Assembly: GCF_014493765.1 (NCBI RefSeq)
Contig: NZ_JACTVJ010000017.1
Span: 186,001-250,000, forward strand
Source of the DNA: Streptomyces polyasparticus
Lineage (GTDB): Bacteria; Actinomycetota; Actinomycetes; Streptomycetales; Streptomycetaceae
Length of the DNA stretch: 64,000 nt
Direction: 5' to 3'
Below the pieces are notes generated by a model. That model worked only from the letters and a program-made list of their open reading frames with translations. It was not told the DNA's origin and did not search any database. Position 1 is the stretch's first letter; every line of letters starts with the position of its first letter. The translations under genes and the position numbers were made by a program. Below are positions 50,744-60,776 of this stretch, piece by piece.

Positions 50744-51275
50744 CTGAACTGCTCCTTGCTCCGCTCCTGGATCCCGGACTCGCTCCTGCGAGATCTCGCT
50801 GATCCCGGTTGATCCACTGGGATGCGCCCGCGTGCGGTGCGATCGCGCCGCATGCGCTATGACCGAATGTAGGCGGTACGAGGCGGTATTGAGCGTCTAG
50901 TCCGCTAGAACACCCTCTGATGCAGAAGAGGTTGGTCGGTGCGGATCATCAACTTCCGTACCGTAAAGCCGAGATGAGCATGGAACATGCGCCTTGAGGG
51001 TGTCTGGGAGTGTGCTCCCCAAGCGCGCTGAAATAGCCCGCAATTGGTCCACGGGTACGGGCGTGTCGCGCCCCGCCACCGTTCCTACGGTACGAACGCG
51101 AAGGGCTTCCCGTACGCCCCATCCCTGAACTGGTCGCCACTGAACTCCCGTACGAGCGGCGCTGATTGACATGCAATCTGCGGCTGGGGATTTAGGACCG
51201 AACCTGTCCGCATCCCCTTCTAGCGTGTGATGCACAGAGCACGGAAGCACCCACCCCGATTCCATGGGAGACCTC
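50744..51275. other. 532-bp gap without a supported gene
   Basis: A minus-strand frame at 50897-51172 could encode about 91 residues, but its third positions are AT-rich and it matches nothing I know. The GC content is lower than average. A TTGACA (51166-51171) followed at 17 bp by GATTTA could be a promoter for the NmrA-like gene at 51276. Confidence 0.5.
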
Positions 51276-52127
51276 ATGATCCTCGTCACCGCCGCCACCG
51301 CCCCCGTCGGCCGTTGTGTCGTCGAGCAGTTGGCCGCGGACGGTATCCCCGTCCGCGCCCTCACGCGCGACCCCGAGCGGGCCGGACTGCCGCCGCAGGC
51401 CGAGGTCGTCCAGGGTGACCTCGCAGACGCGGACAGCCTGAAGAGCGCACTGGAAGGCGTCGACGCCGTGTTCCTGCTCGCCGCGTCGCCCGATATCGAC
51501 GCCGAGGTCTTCGCGGCGCAGGCCGAGGCGGCCGGCGTACGGCGGATCGTCTTCCAGTCATCCGGGGCCGTGCGGGACGGTGTGGCGGAGCAGCCGAACC
51601 CCGTGGCCGGGTTCCATGAGGGGATCGAGCGGGCGCTGGCCGGTTCGGGAGTCGAGTACACCTTCCTGCGGCTGGCCGTCGAGTCGTCCGGTGCCCTGGA
51701 GTGGTCCTTCGACGTGGCGGGGCAGTTGGCCGCGGGCGATGTGGTGCGGGGTCCGTACGCGGATGCGCTCGAGACGCCGATCCACCCGGCCGACTTCGCG
51801 GCCGTCATCATCGCGGCGCTCACGGACGACGGTGCGCACGCGAACCGCGTCTACCCCGTCACCGGGCCGCACCAGTTGAGCCTGGGAGAGCAGGTCCGGC
51901 TCATCGGGGAGGCGCTGAACCGGCCGGTGCGGTACGAGGAGTTGGGGCCGGAGGCGGCGGCCGCGGCGATCAGCCCGTATGCCCCGGCGGAGCTGTTGCT
52001 CGGCACCTGGGCGCAGCACGTCGGAAGCCCCGCGCCGGTCGCGGACACCCTGCGCCGGCTCACCGGGGCGACGGGCCGCAGCCCGCAGGAGTGGGCGGCC
52101 CACACCGCCGGGCGGCTGACCGCCTGA
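51276..52127 (+). CDS. NAD(P)-binding NmrA-like oxidoreductase
   Basis: 283 residues from the ATG at 51276 (GGGAGA upstream; an in-frame ATG at 51264 also exists). N-terminal Rossmann motif ILVTAATAPVGRCVVEQLAADG, then VQGDLADADSLKSALEGVDAVFLLA and IVFQSSGAV. It belongs to the atypical short-chain dehydrogenase/NmrA group, which includes quinone reductases and redox sensors. A divergent MarR/HxlR regulator is often present in such loci, but none is seen here. The substrate is unknown. Confidence 0.88.
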   Translation: MILVTAATAPVGRCVVEQLAADGIPVRALTRDPERAGLPPQAEVVQGDLADADSLKSALEGVDAVFLLAASPDIDAEVFAAQAEAAGVRRIVFQSSGAVRDGVAEQPNPVAGFHEGIERALAGSGVEYTFLRLAVESSGALEWSFDVAGQLAAGDVVRGPYADALETPIHPADFAAVIIAALTDDGAHANRVYPVTGPHQLSLGEQVRLIGEALNRPVRYEELGPEAAAAAISPYAPAELLLGTWAQHVGSPAPVADTLRRLTGATGRSPQEWAAHTAGRLTA

Positions 52128-52141
52128 TCCCGGGACGCGGT

Positions 52142-52175
52142 TGAGGCGGCCACCCGGACACGGGCGGCCGCCTCA
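52142..52175. terminator. Convergent terminator
   Basis: TGAGGCGGCC (52142-52151) pairs with GGCCGCCTCA (52166-52175) with a 14-nt loop, between the NmrA-like and MFS genes. Confidence 0.75.
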
Positions 52176-52197
52176 CCCCTTGAGGCCACACCCCCCC

Positions 52198-53714
52198 TCA
52201 AGCCGTCCGCACCCCACCCGCCGACACCCCGCCCCCGCCCGGGCCCGCACCCCCGCCCGCCACCGACAGCGGCGTAGCAATGTCCTCCAGCGACCTCCGC
52301 TCCGCCCGCACCGCGAACACCGCCGCCACCAGCCCCGCGGCCACCATCAGACCGGCCCCGATCTGGAACGCGAGCACCGTGTCCGCCACCACGCCCGACT
52401 CCGTGAGCTCGGCGAACAGGAGCGGGCCGCTGATGCCGCCGGCCGCCGTGCCGACCGCGTAGAAGAAGGCGATCGCCATCGCGCGGGTCTCCATCGGGAA
52501 GATCTCGGAGACGGTGAGATACGCGCTGCTCGCGCCCGCCGAGGCGAAGAAGAGGACGACCGACCAGCAGGCCGTCAGCGACGTGGCGGTCAGGGAGCCG
52601 CGGTCGAACAGGTACGCCGTGCCGAACAGCAGCAACCCCGAAAGCACGTACGTCGACGTGATCATGATCTTGCGGCCGACGGTGTCGAACAGCTTCCCCA
52701 GGAGCAGCGGCCCCAGGAAGTTGCCGGCCGCGATCACCGCGAAGTAGTAGCCGGTGCTGCCGGTGGGCACGTCGAAGAACTTGGTGAGGATCGCGCCGAA
52801 GCCGAAGGTGATCGCGTTGTAGAGGAAGCCTGTCCGATGAAGAGGGAGAGGCCGAGGACCGTGCGCTTCGGATACGTGGTGAAGACGGTGCGCGCCACTG
52901 TCAGGAAGCCGATCGACTTGCGCTGCCGGATGGTCATCTCCGAAGCGGGCGGCGGCAGTTCGGTGCCCTTCTCCGCTCGGATGCCGTCCTCGATCGAGCC
53001 GACGAGCTCCTCCGCCTCCTCTCCCCTGCCGTGGATGAACAGCCATCGCGGGGACTCGGGCACATTGCGCCGTACGAGAAGGATCACCAGGCCGAGGACG
53101 ACGCCGAGCGCGAACGTCAGCCGCCAGCCGACGTCCATGGCGAAGAGCGAGGTGTCCAGGGCGACGATCGAGAGCAGTGAGCCGCCGATCGCGCCCAGCC
53201 AGAAGCTGCCGTTGATGATCAGGTCGACGCGGCCGCGGTAGAGGGACGGGATCAGTTCGTCGATGGCCGAGTTGATCGCCGCGTACTCGCCGCCGATGCC
53301 GAAGCCGGTGAGGAAGCGGAAGACGAAGAACCACCAGGAGTGGAAGGAGACCGCGGTCAGGGCCGTGGCCGCGAGATAGACGGCGAGCGTGATGATGAAG
53401 AGCTTCTTGCGGCCGAAACGGTCGGTCAGCCAGCCGAAGAAGAGGGCTCCGCTGCACGCTCCGGCCACATAGAGCGCGGCGGCGATACCGGTGACCTGCG
53501 CGGACGAGATGGGCAGCCCGCTGCCCTGCTCCGAGAGGCGGCCCGCGATATTGCCGACGATGGTGACTTCGAGGCCGTCGAGTATCCAGACCGTGCCGAG
53601 CCCGATCACCACCGTCCAGTGCCAGCGCGACCAGGGCAGCCGGTCGAGGCGGGCGGGCACGGACGTGGTGACGGTGGCGGGTGAGCCGGCGGATTCGACG
53701 GACCCGGTGGACAT
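52198..53714 (-). pseudogene. MFS sugar-transporter-type permease with a one-base frameshift
   Basis: From the ATG at 53714 one frame encodes the N-terminal half (FGWLTDRFGRKKLF loop, NVPESPRWL, through LGLSLFIGQ). The other frame carries the second half (FLYNAITFGFGAIL to the C-terminus at 52198), with the expected second GRK loop LFDTVGRKIM. The shift is at about 52826-52830: minus-strand CAGGCTTCCTC should read CAG-GCN-TTC-CTC, so one base is missing. Restored, the protein would be about 505 residues with 12 helices. Either a recent pseudogene or a sequencing/assembly error. The type resembles sugar or metabolite:H+ symporters of the SP family. Confidence 0.88.
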
Positions 53715-53763
53715 ACGGCACCTCCTGAGGACGGTGCCGTCCGAGTCCCCTCACCCTGCGGCT

Positions 53764-55119
53764 TTACGCCCCCAACGCGTGCGTCACCGTATAGATCAGC
53801 AGACCCACCAGCGACCCCACCACCGTGCCGTTGATCCGGATGAACTGCAGGTCCCGGCCGATGTGCGCCTCGATCTTCCGGGTCGTCTGCTCGGCGTCCC
53901 AGCCCGCCACGGTGTCCGTGATCAGCGAGGTGATCTCGCGGCGGTACGTGCTGACCACATGGACCGCGACATCCTCGGCCCAGCCCTCGACCTTGCCCTG
54001 CAGCCGGGCGTCGGCGGACAGCCGCGCACCCAGCGAGAGCAGCCCGGCCCGTACCCGCAGGCGCAGTTCGCTCTGTTCGTCCTCCGCGGCCGCCACGATC
54101 ATCCGGCGTACCGAGGACCAGGCGGAAGCGATGATGTCCTGCACTTCGCCGCGGCCGAGCACCTCGGACTTGAGGCGTTCGACGCGCATCCGGGTATCCG
54201 TGTCCGACTGCAGATCGACCGCGAAGTCGGACAGGAAGCGGTCGATGGCGCCGCGCGCGGGGTGCTCGGGCATGTCGCGCATCTCGGTGACGAAGCGCAG
54301 CAGTTCCTTGTAGACCCGCTCGCCGACCCGCTTGTCCACGAAGCGCGGGGTCCAGCCCGGTGCGCCGCCCTGGACCGCGTCCATCACCTGGTCGCTGTGC
54401 AGCACGAGCCAGTCGTGCGCCCGTACGCAGACGAGGTCGACGACCTTGCGATGGCCGCCGTCCGCCACGATCTTGTCGAGGGTCTTGCCGATCCCGGGCG
54501 CGATCTCGGCGGCGTCCGCGCGCCGGGTGATGGCCTCGCCGACCACGGCCTGCACATCGGAGTCGCGCAGCACCGTGAGGGCTCCGCGCAGCGCCGTGGA
54601 GAGTTCGGCCGTGACGCGGTCGGCGTTGGCGGGTTCGGCCAGCCAGTCGCCGAGCCGGGCGCCGATGCCGACCGAGCGCAGCCTGCGCCGTACGACGTCC
54701 TCGGAGAGGAAGTTCTCGCCGACGAACTCGCCGAGCGAGGTGCCCAGTTGGTCCTTCTTCGTCGGGATGATCGCGGTGTGCGGAATGGGCACGCCGAGGG
54801 GATGCCGGAACAGGGCCGTGACGGCGAACCAGTCCGCCATCGCACCCACCATGCCGGCCTCCGCGGCGGCCGCGACATAGCCGGTCCAGGGGCCGAACCC
54901 GGAGTTCTGCGCCCACTTGGCCAGGACGTAGACGATCGCCACGAGCACGAGCAGGCCGGTCGCGGTGGCCTTCATCCGGCGCACGCCGCGGCGGCGCTCC
55001 TCGTCGGCCGCGTTGAATGAGAAGCCGGAACCGGGGGCATGCTGCCTTCGCGACGCCGGTCCGGTTTCGTCCGGCTTTCGCTCTGTTTCGTCCGCTTCCT
55101 TCACGTCCGCCTGATCCAT
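53764..55119 (-). CDS. DUF445 family membrane protein
   Basis: 451 residues from the ATG at 55119; the ORF is open to 55734 but the upstream part is not coding-like. Helices near 50-70 and at the C-terminus (GSLVGLLIYTVTHALG) flank a large helical region. DUF445 motifs: GMVGAMADWFAVTALFRHPLG, PHTAIIPTKKDQLGTSLGEFV and NFLSEDVVRRRL. The function of the family is unknown; members are linked to envelope structure. The N-terminus has an acidic tail (MDQADVKEADETERKPDETG). A GTG-free 344-bp gap with a direct repeat precedes it. Confidence 0.9.
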   Translation of the reverse strand: MDQADVKEADETERKPDETGPASRRQHAPGSGFSFNAADEERRRGVRRMKATATGLLVLVAIVYVLAKWAQNSGFGPWTGYVAAAAEAGMVGAMADWFAVTALFRHPLGVPIPHTAIIPTKKDQLGTSLGEFVGENFLSEDVVRRRLRSVGIGARLGDWLAEPANADRVTAELSTALRGALTVLRDSDVQAVVGEAITRRADAAEIAPGIGKTLDKIVADGGHRKVVDLVCVRAHDWLVLHSDQVMDAVQGGAPGWTPRFVDKRVGERVYKELLRFVTEMRDMPEHPARGAIDRFLSDFAVDLQSDTDTRMRVERLKSEVLGRGEVQDIIASAWSSVRRMIVAAAEDEQSELRLRVRAGLLSLGARLSADARLQGKVEGWAEDVAVHVVSTYRREITSLITDTVAGWDAEQTTRKIEAHIGRDLQFIRINGTVVGSLVGLLIYTVTHALGA

Positions 55120-55230
55120 CCGCTTCGCCGTCCCATCCGCTCTGCCACGCGTCCGCCCTGCCGCCCAGTCCGCACTGACCGCCCCCGCACGTATGGCCCG
55201 CCCTCGTACGTATTGTCCCTGCCTGTCCCG

Positions 55231-55273
55231 CTCCTGGAACGCATCACATCTGACCGACTCCTGGAACGCATCA
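55231..55273. repeat. 16-bp direct repeat in the DUF445/SGNH divergent gap
   Basis: CTCCTGGAACGCATCA occurs at 55231-55246 and 55258-55273, 27 bp apart. The rest of the gap between the divergent genes (55120-55460) shows only a GATTGTCCAATC palindrome near 55414. Confidence 0.7.
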
Positions 55274-55460
55274 GGAGTTCCCGGCGTCCTCCTTGTCGAC
55301 GCAGAACCCGGGGAATCCCAGGGATGCCCCGGACGGTGCGTACGGGATGCGCGGCAAGGCACGACACGGGGGGTACCGTGCGCGACCTCGGGCCGCATAC
55401 CGCAAAATGGGATTGTCCAATCGGAGCCTCGGGCTCCCCTGCCCGAGGAGCACACCGCGC

Positions 55461-56771
55461 ATGACCAAGCGTCACGGTTATGCCCTTGTCGCCGCGCTCG
55501 CGGCCGTCGTGGTGCTGATCTCCACCGCCATATACGTCGCCTTCTCGGGCGGTGACCGCCACGACACCACCCTCGGCGCGGGCCCCTCCGCACAGGGCAG
55601 CGCCGATCCCGCGGCGGCCGGCTCCTGGGTCGGTACGTGGGCCACCGCTCCGGCCGGCGCCGAACCGCGCACGGGTGCCGGATTCGCGGGCCGCACCCTG
55701 CGCAATGTGGTGCACACCAGCGTCGGCGGCACACACGCCCGCATTACGCTCTCCAACCTCTTCGGCACCCAGCCGCTGACGATCGGCCACGCCTCGATCG
55801 CCCAGGCCTCCGCGCCGAGCAATCCGACCGCGCGCCCGGACAGCCTGCGCCGCCTCACCTTCGGCGGAAAGCCCCAGGTGGTGATCCCCGCGGGCGGCCA
55901 GGTCACCTCCGACCCGGCGCGCCTCGCCGTGCCGGCCGACGCGGACCTGCTCGTCAGCACGTACGCGCCGACGCCGTCCGGACCGGTCACCTACCACCCG
56001 CACGCGCGCCAGATCTCGTTCGTGGCGAACGGCGACCAGACGCAGAACCCGCGCGGTGACGGCTACACCGAGCAGAGCCCGTACTGGCGTTATCTGACCG
56101 CCGTCGACGTGCTCACGCGCGAGGCGACCGGCTCCGTGGCGATCCTCGGCGACTCGCTCACCGACGGTGTGACCTCCACGCTCGGCGCCAACGCCCGCTG
56201 GCCCGATGTCCTCGCGGACCGGCTGCGCGAGGAGGCGGGCGCGCCGCGGCTCGGCGTGCTCAACGAAGGCATCAGCGGCAACCAGCTGGTCCCCGGCGGG
56301 CAGTTCCCGCCCGCGGGCCCCAGCGGAGTGAGCCGCTTCGAACGCGATGTGCTCTCCCGTACGGGGGTGAGGTCGGTGGTCGTCGTGCTCGGCGTCAACG
56401 ACCTGCTGCGCAACCCCCGGCACGCCGACGCCGACCAGCTCCTGGACGCCATGCGGGAACTCACCCGCCAGGCGCACGCCCGCGGACTGCGGGTCACGGG
56501 CGCGACCCTGATGCCGTTCAACGGGCACCGCGGCTACCGGCCGCACCTGGACCAGCTGCGCCGCACCATCAACGCGGAGATCCGCAGCGGCCGCGTCTTC
56601 GACCATGTCGTCGACTTCGACCGCGCACTGCGCGATCCGTACGCGCCGGACCGGCTGCGGGAGCTGTACGACTCGGGCGACCATCTGCACCCGAGCGACG
56701 CGGGCTACCGCAAGATGGCCGAGTCGTTCAACCTGTCGCACCTGCGGGGCTCGGCCCCGGCCCAGCTGTGA
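55461..56771 (+). CDS. Secreted SGNH/GDSL hydrolase
   Basis: 436 residues from the ATG at 55461 (CGAGGAG upstream). A signal-anchor (about 8-30) is followed by an N-terminal beta domain (WVGTWATAPAG, VHTSVGGTHARITLSNLFG) and the SGNH hydrolase domain: block I ILGDSLTDG (Ser), block II NEGISGN (Gly/Asn), block III VLGVNDLL (Asn) and block V DHLHPSDAGY (Asp/His). These enzymes are esterases acting on lipids or acetylated polysaccharides outside the cell. The next gene overlaps its stop by 4 bp. Confidence 0.92.
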   Translation: MTKRHGYALVAALAAVVVLISTAIYVAFSGGDRHDTTLGAGPSAQGSADPAAAGSWVGTWATAPAGAEPRTGAGFAGRTLRNVVHTSVGGTHARITLSNLFGTQPLTIGHASIAQASAPSNPTARPDSLRRLTFGGKPQVVIPAGGQVTSDPARLAVPADADLLVSTYAPTPSGPVTYHPHARQISFVANGDQTQNPRGDGYTEQSPYWRYLTAVDVLTREATGSVAILGDSLTDGVTSTLGANARWPDVLADRLREEAGAPRLGVLNEGISGNQLVPGGQFPPAGPSGVSRFERDVLSRTGVRSVVVVLGVNDLLRNPRHADADQLLDAMRELTRQAHARGLRVTGATLMPFNGHRGYRPHLDQLRRTINAEIRSGRVFDHVVDFDRALRDPYAPDRLRELYDSGDHLHPSDAGYRKMAESFNLSHLRGSAPAQL

Positions 56772-57904
56772 TCCTGACGGGTCGCCAGTCTTCGCGGATG
56801 CGTACGTGGTGGAGAGGGCGGCGGCTTTACGTGATCGGGGCGACGGTGGTCGTGGTGGCGGCCGGGGTGCTCGTGCCCGTGACGACGGCCGGCCCGGACG
56901 ACGAGACCTGCTGGACCGCACCGGCGTCGGTGACCCGGCTCGCGAAGAACCCGGAGGCGGCGACCGCGGCGCTCGATCCGGGCGATGATCTGTCCCGCCT
57001 CGATGCGGTGACCAAGCTCCTCTCCCATGACGACCTGTGCGATCCCGCGGACCTCGGGGCGGTGATCGAGGCGGCGACCGTGTCCCAGCCGGGTACCGCG
57101 CACACGAAGGCGCAGGCGCGGGCCACGTATGCCGTGGCGGGCGCCTACGACGACCCTGACGGCCAGGGGAACTCGACGATGCCCTCGGGGCTCGAACCGT
57201 TCGTGGCCCGCATGGTGGCGGACTACATCGTGGACGCCGGCCGCAAGGACTACATGATCGACAAGGAGGACGGGCCGGCCGACCCGGCCGAGGACCTCGT
57301 CGCGGACGAGTTTCCCCATCCCGGGGAGGCCCATGTCGCCTTCACCTACCGGCGCTACGAGTCGTCCATCGAGGGACTCGTGGAGAACTCGGCGCGCGAC
57401 CCGGAAGCCTTCGCGCTGCTCTACGACGCCGAACTGGCCGCACTGGCGCACTACTTGGAGCGGGTCGACCCGAAGGCCTTGCTCATCGATGAAGATCTCG
57501 GCGAGAAGGACGGGGGCCGCAAACCCAGGAAGGTCCTCGACCACTCCACGAAGTGGACGGTCCGGTACGCCGCCGAGCGGGTGGGCACATTGCTGGGGCA
57601 CCGCTTCGAGAACGCCCGCAGCGGAGAGATCACCGACGTGGGCGCGTTCGACCGGGAGGTACGCCGCCGCCTGAAGGGGGAGTTCAGGACGGCACCCGAG
57701 CTGGTGCGCAGCCGGCCGGTCATGGGCGACATCGCCCGCAGACCGGCCGCCGCGAAACTGTCGGGTGACGCGTTCGACGGCCGCGCACGCCTGCTCGGCA
57801 TCCTCGACACCTGGGCCGATTCCCGTGCCGTACCGCAGCGGACGGCCGTACAACTGCGCAACCTGGTGACCGACGGCTATCTGAACGCGCTGCGCAACGT
57901 CTGA
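56768..57904 (+). CDS. Hypothetical secreted or membrane-anchored protein
   Basis: 378 residues from a GTG overlapping the SGNH stop (GTGA); an internal ATG at 56798 is possible. The single hydrophobic segment at about 22-42 anchors or exports it. The rest is an acidic, helix-rich external domain with YRRYESSIEGLVENSARDPEAFALLYDAELAALAHYLERVDPKALLIDEDLGEKDGGRKPRK. It resembles no named domain I know. Coupling to the SGNH hydrolase gene suggests a shared role at the envelope. Confidence 0.7.
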   Translation: MILTGRQSSRMRTWWRGRRLYVIGATVVVVAAGVLVPVTTAGPDDETCWTAPASVTRLAKNPEAATAALDPGDDLSRLDAVTKLLSHDDLCDPADLGAVIEAATVSQPGTAHTKAQARATYAVAGAYDDPDGQGNSTMPSGLEPFVARMVADYIVDAGRKDYMIDKEDGPADPAEDLVADEFPHPGEAHVAFTYRRYESSIEGLVENSARDPEAFALLYDAELAALAHYLERVDPKALLIDEDLGEKDGGRKPRKVLDHSTKWTVRYAAERVGTLLGHRFENARSGEITDVGAFDREVRRRLKGEFRTAPELVRSRPVMGDIARRPAAAKLSGDAFDGRARLLGILDTWADSRAVPQRTAVQLRNLVTDGYLNALRNV

Positions 57905-58918
57905 TCAGCCGGCCGGCATCAGGCGCACGTCCGTGCAGCCGCGCCGCTGCGCCTGGTCCTCGGCGAAGGTGAGCACCAGTTCACGCATCCGGCGGTCGGA
58001 GACCTGTGTGTCCTCGTCCGCCCAGCCACGGAACCAGGCCGGCTCGCCATCGCAACGCGCCCTCACCGTATTGCTGCGCCATTCGCCGTCGTGCCCGGTG
58101 ACCTCGCCGGTGCTCCAGTCCCCGAAGTACGCGACCAGCGCGCCATTGCCGTCGTCGTCGTAGCCGGTCCGATTCTCCTCGGGAGTGTCCAGGAACAGCT
58201 CGCAGTGGACCATCGGAGCGGTGTCACCGCCCGCCACCCGCACCCGGGCGTTCCCCGCCAGCTGCGCGACAGCCGCGCCACAGGCCGAGTCCCGTGCACC
58301 GGACGCGCTCTTCGGCTTGGCATCCCTGCTCAGTACGTCGTCGGGCACGGTCAACGGCCTCGCGCCACAGCCCAGTTGATCCGAGGCGCGGGCCGCCCCC
58401 GTCACTGCGGCCTGCAGCAGCGCCACCGAGGGGTCGCCGGTGGTCCCGCCGCGGGCAACCACCAGCATCGTGCGCGGGCGGCCCTTGGCGTCCTTGCCGA
58501 GCGCCGGACATGCCTGCCGGAGCACCGCGTGGCCCGCACCGTCGAAGAAGCCGGGCAGGCCATGGGGCAGCCCGACCAGCCCGTCCACGGACCGCCCGGC
58601 GCTGCGCAGGAGCGCGGCATCCTGCTGATCGCGGCCGGTGTACGCGGAGATGCCGACGAGCCGCTCGGTGCGGCCGCTGTCCGTCTCGTACTCGAGTGCG
58701 CAGGAGTACTGGCCGAGCTCCTCGATCAGCTGCTCGTCCGTGCCGACGAGCGGACGTCCGTCCTCGTTGAGCACATCGACGACGAGGTCGGGGAAGACCC
58801 CACCACAAGCCCCCCGCGCCACCCACCAGTCCTGCACCGAAGGCTTCGCGCAGTAGCCGACCAGGCCGAGCACCACCACCCCGAGCACCGACAGCTTCAC
58901 CCAGCGTCGCACCTGCAA
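57905..58918 (-). CDS. Hypothetical membrane-anchored protein
   Basis: 337 residues from a TTG at 58918; a GTG at 58912 is an alternative start. The N-terminal hydrophobic segment (about 9-24) ends LVGYCAK, which could be a lipobox-like cleavage site. The external part has at least seven cysteines (ARGACGGVF, YSCALEYE, RQACPALG, LGCGARPL, DSACGAAV, VHCELF, ARCDGEP, RGCTDVRL), so it is probably disulfide-rich. No family recognised. The stop abuts the convergent gene at 57904. Confidence 0.68.
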   Translation of the reverse strand: MQVRRWVKLSVLGVVVLGLVGYCAKPSVQDWWVARGACGGVFPDLVVDVLNEDGRPLVGTDEQLIEELGQYSCALEYETDSGRTERLVGISAYTGRDQQDAALLRSAGRSVDGLVGLPHGLPGFFDGAGHAVLRQACPALGKDAKGRPRTMLVVARGGTTGDPSVALLQAAVTGAARASDQLGCGARPLTVPDDVLSRDAKPKSASGARDSACGAAVAQLAGNARVRVAGGDTAPMVHCELFLDTPEENRTGYDDDGNGALVAYFGDWSTGEVTGHDGEWRSNTVRARCDGEPAWFRGWADEDTQVSDRRMRELVLTFAEDQAQRRGCTDVRLMPAG

Positions 58919-59032
58919 CCCACCCCGTACCCGCGAAGAGACCGAACGGAGCGGACCCTACCGTCAGACCTTCGGGCGGCCCGGCGCGCCCCTGCCGTCA
59001 GCCGTTCGGGCCGCTCGGCGCGGGTCCTGCCG

Positions 59033-59725
59033 TCAGTCCTCCAGCTCCTTGCGCTCCGCCTTCTTCTCCAGCTTGGCCCGGCGCCGCTCCTCCTTCAGGC
59101 GCTGCTTCTCCGCGCGGGTCACTTTGCGTTCGACACCGATCCCGCCCATGAGCGCGAACCCGGTGAGGATCACCCGGGGCGCCCCGGGCTCCCCCGGCAC
59201 GCCCTCCTCGCTGTGGTCGAAGCCGCCCATGATGCCGAAGCCGCGGACGACGACCTCGACGCCGGGCGGCACGATCACGTTCATCCCGCCCATGACGGCC
59301 ACGCAGTTGATGACGGTCTCGCGGTCCTCGAAGCGGGCCTCGCGCAGATCGATCTCGCCGCCACCCCAGAACGCGAAGCAGTTGAAGCGCCGCGGCGCGG
59401 TCCACACGCCCTTGCGCTGGAAGCCGCCCATGATCGCCACGCCGCCGCGCGAGGTGGCCTCGCCGCCGACCCGCGCGGACCAGTCGGAGCCCACGGCGGG
59501 CGCGGAGGAGGCGAACGGCACCGGCGCCGCAGCCTGCCCGGCCACCGGCAGGTCGCGCGTCAGAGGCTCCAAGTCCCCATAGGTACGCGCCTTGTAGACG
59601 GAGTCGAGACGCTCCTCGAACTCCTCCATGTCGAGGCGGCCCTCGGCCAGCGCGTCCCGCAGCACCTCGGCGACCCGCTCGCGGTCGGCGTCTGATGCCC
59701 TCAGCTCGGGCAGGTCGTCGGTCAT
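59033..59725 (-). CDS. DUF1707 / LiaF-like cell-wall stress response protein
   Basis: 230 residues. DUF1707 at the N-terminus (LRASDADRERVAEVLRDALAEGRLDMEEFEERLDSVYKARTYGDLEPLTRDL), then a beta-sheet domain with repeated VAIMGGF/VAVMGGM/FGIMGGF/FALMGGI units resembling the LiaF C-terminal (DUF2154) fold. The tail is a charged coiled coil (TRAEKQRLKEERRRAKLEKKAERKELED). No transmembrane segment is present. Proteins of this layout are common in Streptomyces; the family role is unproven but a link to envelope stress is likely. Confidence 0.82.
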   Translation of the reverse strand: MTDDLPELRASDADRERVAEVLRDALAEGRLDMEEFEERLDSVYKARTYGDLEPLTRDLPVAGQAAAPVPFASSAPAVGSDWSARVGGEATSRGGVAIMGGFQRKGVWTAPRRFNCFAFWGGGEIDLREARFEDRETVINCVAVMGGMNVIVPPGVEVVVRGFGIMGGFDHSEEGVPGEPGAPRVILTGFALMGGIGVERKVTRAEKQRLKEERRRAKLEKKAERKELED

Positions 59726-59759
59726 ATGAATCAGCCTAGCCGGGCACCCGCCGCGAAGG

Positions 59760-60776
59760 TCACCCCAGTTCTGCCCGGTCCGTGTACATCTTCGCGATCA
59801 CCGCTTCGATATCGGGTTCGCGTACGGAGAGATCCACCAGCGGATACGCCGAGGCGATCTCCGTCACCAGCGGCGCCGCGGACGCGGATGCGGGGAACGC
59901 CAGCCACTGGCGCGGCCCTTCGACCTTCACCACCCGCGCGCCCGGGACCTCCAGGGCGGGCAGTTCACGCTCCAGGTCCACCACAAGAGTGCGCTCGCTC
60001 TCGCCGACCTCGTGCAGCCCGGCCAGCGCCCCGTCGTACATCAGCCGCCCGTGGTCGATGACCATCACGCGCTTGCAGAGCTGCTCGATGTCCTGGAGGT
60101 CGTGGGTGGTGAGCAGCACGGTCGTGCCCGCGTCGGCGTTCAAGTCCCGCAGGAATTCCCGGACTTTGGCCTTGCTGACCACGTCGAGGCCGATCGTCGG
60201 CTCGTCCAGGTACAGCACCTCGGGGTCGTGCAGGAGCGCCGCCGCGATGTCTCCGCGCATCCGCTGCCCGAGGGAGAGCTGCCGCACGGGAACGGCCAAC
60301 AGGTCCGCCAGGTCCAGGAGTTCGACGCAGCGCTCCAGGTTGGCGCGGAAGCGCGCGTCGGGAATGCGGTACATGCGGTGCGCCAGCTTGTACGAGTCGA
60401 TCAGCGGCAGATCCCACCACAGCGTGGTGCGCTGCCCGAAGACGACACCGATGCGGTGCGCGAGCCGGGTGCGCTCGCGCGAGGGGTCGATGCCCGCGAC
60501 CCGTACGCGACCGCCGCTCGGCGTCAGGATGCCGGTCAGCATCTTGATCGTGGTGGACTTACCGGCGCCGTTCGGCCCGATGTAGCCCACCATCTCGCCG
60601 CGCGGCACCGTGAAGCTGATCCCGTCGACCGCCCGCACCTCATGCCGCTCGCGCCGCAGGAACCCCTTCTTCTTGCGTACGTCGAACACCTTGCGTACGT
60701 CGTCGAGTTCGATGAAATCCATGGCGTCGGAGTCCAAGACGCGATCAGCTCCCTGTTCCTGCGTTGCGCACGACAT
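59760..60776 (-). CDS. ABC-2 type exporter ATP-binding protein
   Basis: 338 residues if translation starts at the ATG at 60776 that overlaps the upstream permease stop; an ATG at 60722 would give 320. Walker A GPNGAGKSTT, Q-loop VVFGQRTTLWWDLP, signature LSLGQRMRGD, Walker B VLYLDEPTIGLD and switch His TTHDL are visible. The long C-terminal extension (about 250-338) is typical of the COG4586 type. It powers export with the two permeases upstream. Substrate unknown. Confidence 0.9.
   Translation of the reverse strand: MSCATQEQGADRVLDSDAMDFIELDDVRKVFDVRKKKGFLRRERHEVRAVDGISFTVPRGEMVGYIGPNGAGKSTTIKMLTGILTPSGGRVRVAGIDPSRERTRLAHRIGVVFGQRTTLWWDLPLIDSYKLAHRMYRIPDARFRANLERCVELLDLADLLAVPVRQLSLGQRMRGDIAAALLHDPEVLYLDEPTIGLDVVSKAKVREFLRDLNADAGTTVLLTTHDLQDIEQLCKRVMVIDHGRLMYDGALAGLHEVGESERTLVVDLERELPALEVPGARVVKVEGPRQWLAFPASASAAPLVTEIASAYPLVDLSVREPDIEAVIAKMYTDRAELG

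Noticed and set aside
50897-51172. Possible 91-residue minus-strand gene upstream of the NmrA-like gene
   Set aside because: Poor GC3, no recognisable domain and no good ribosome-binding site; described only as part of the gap.
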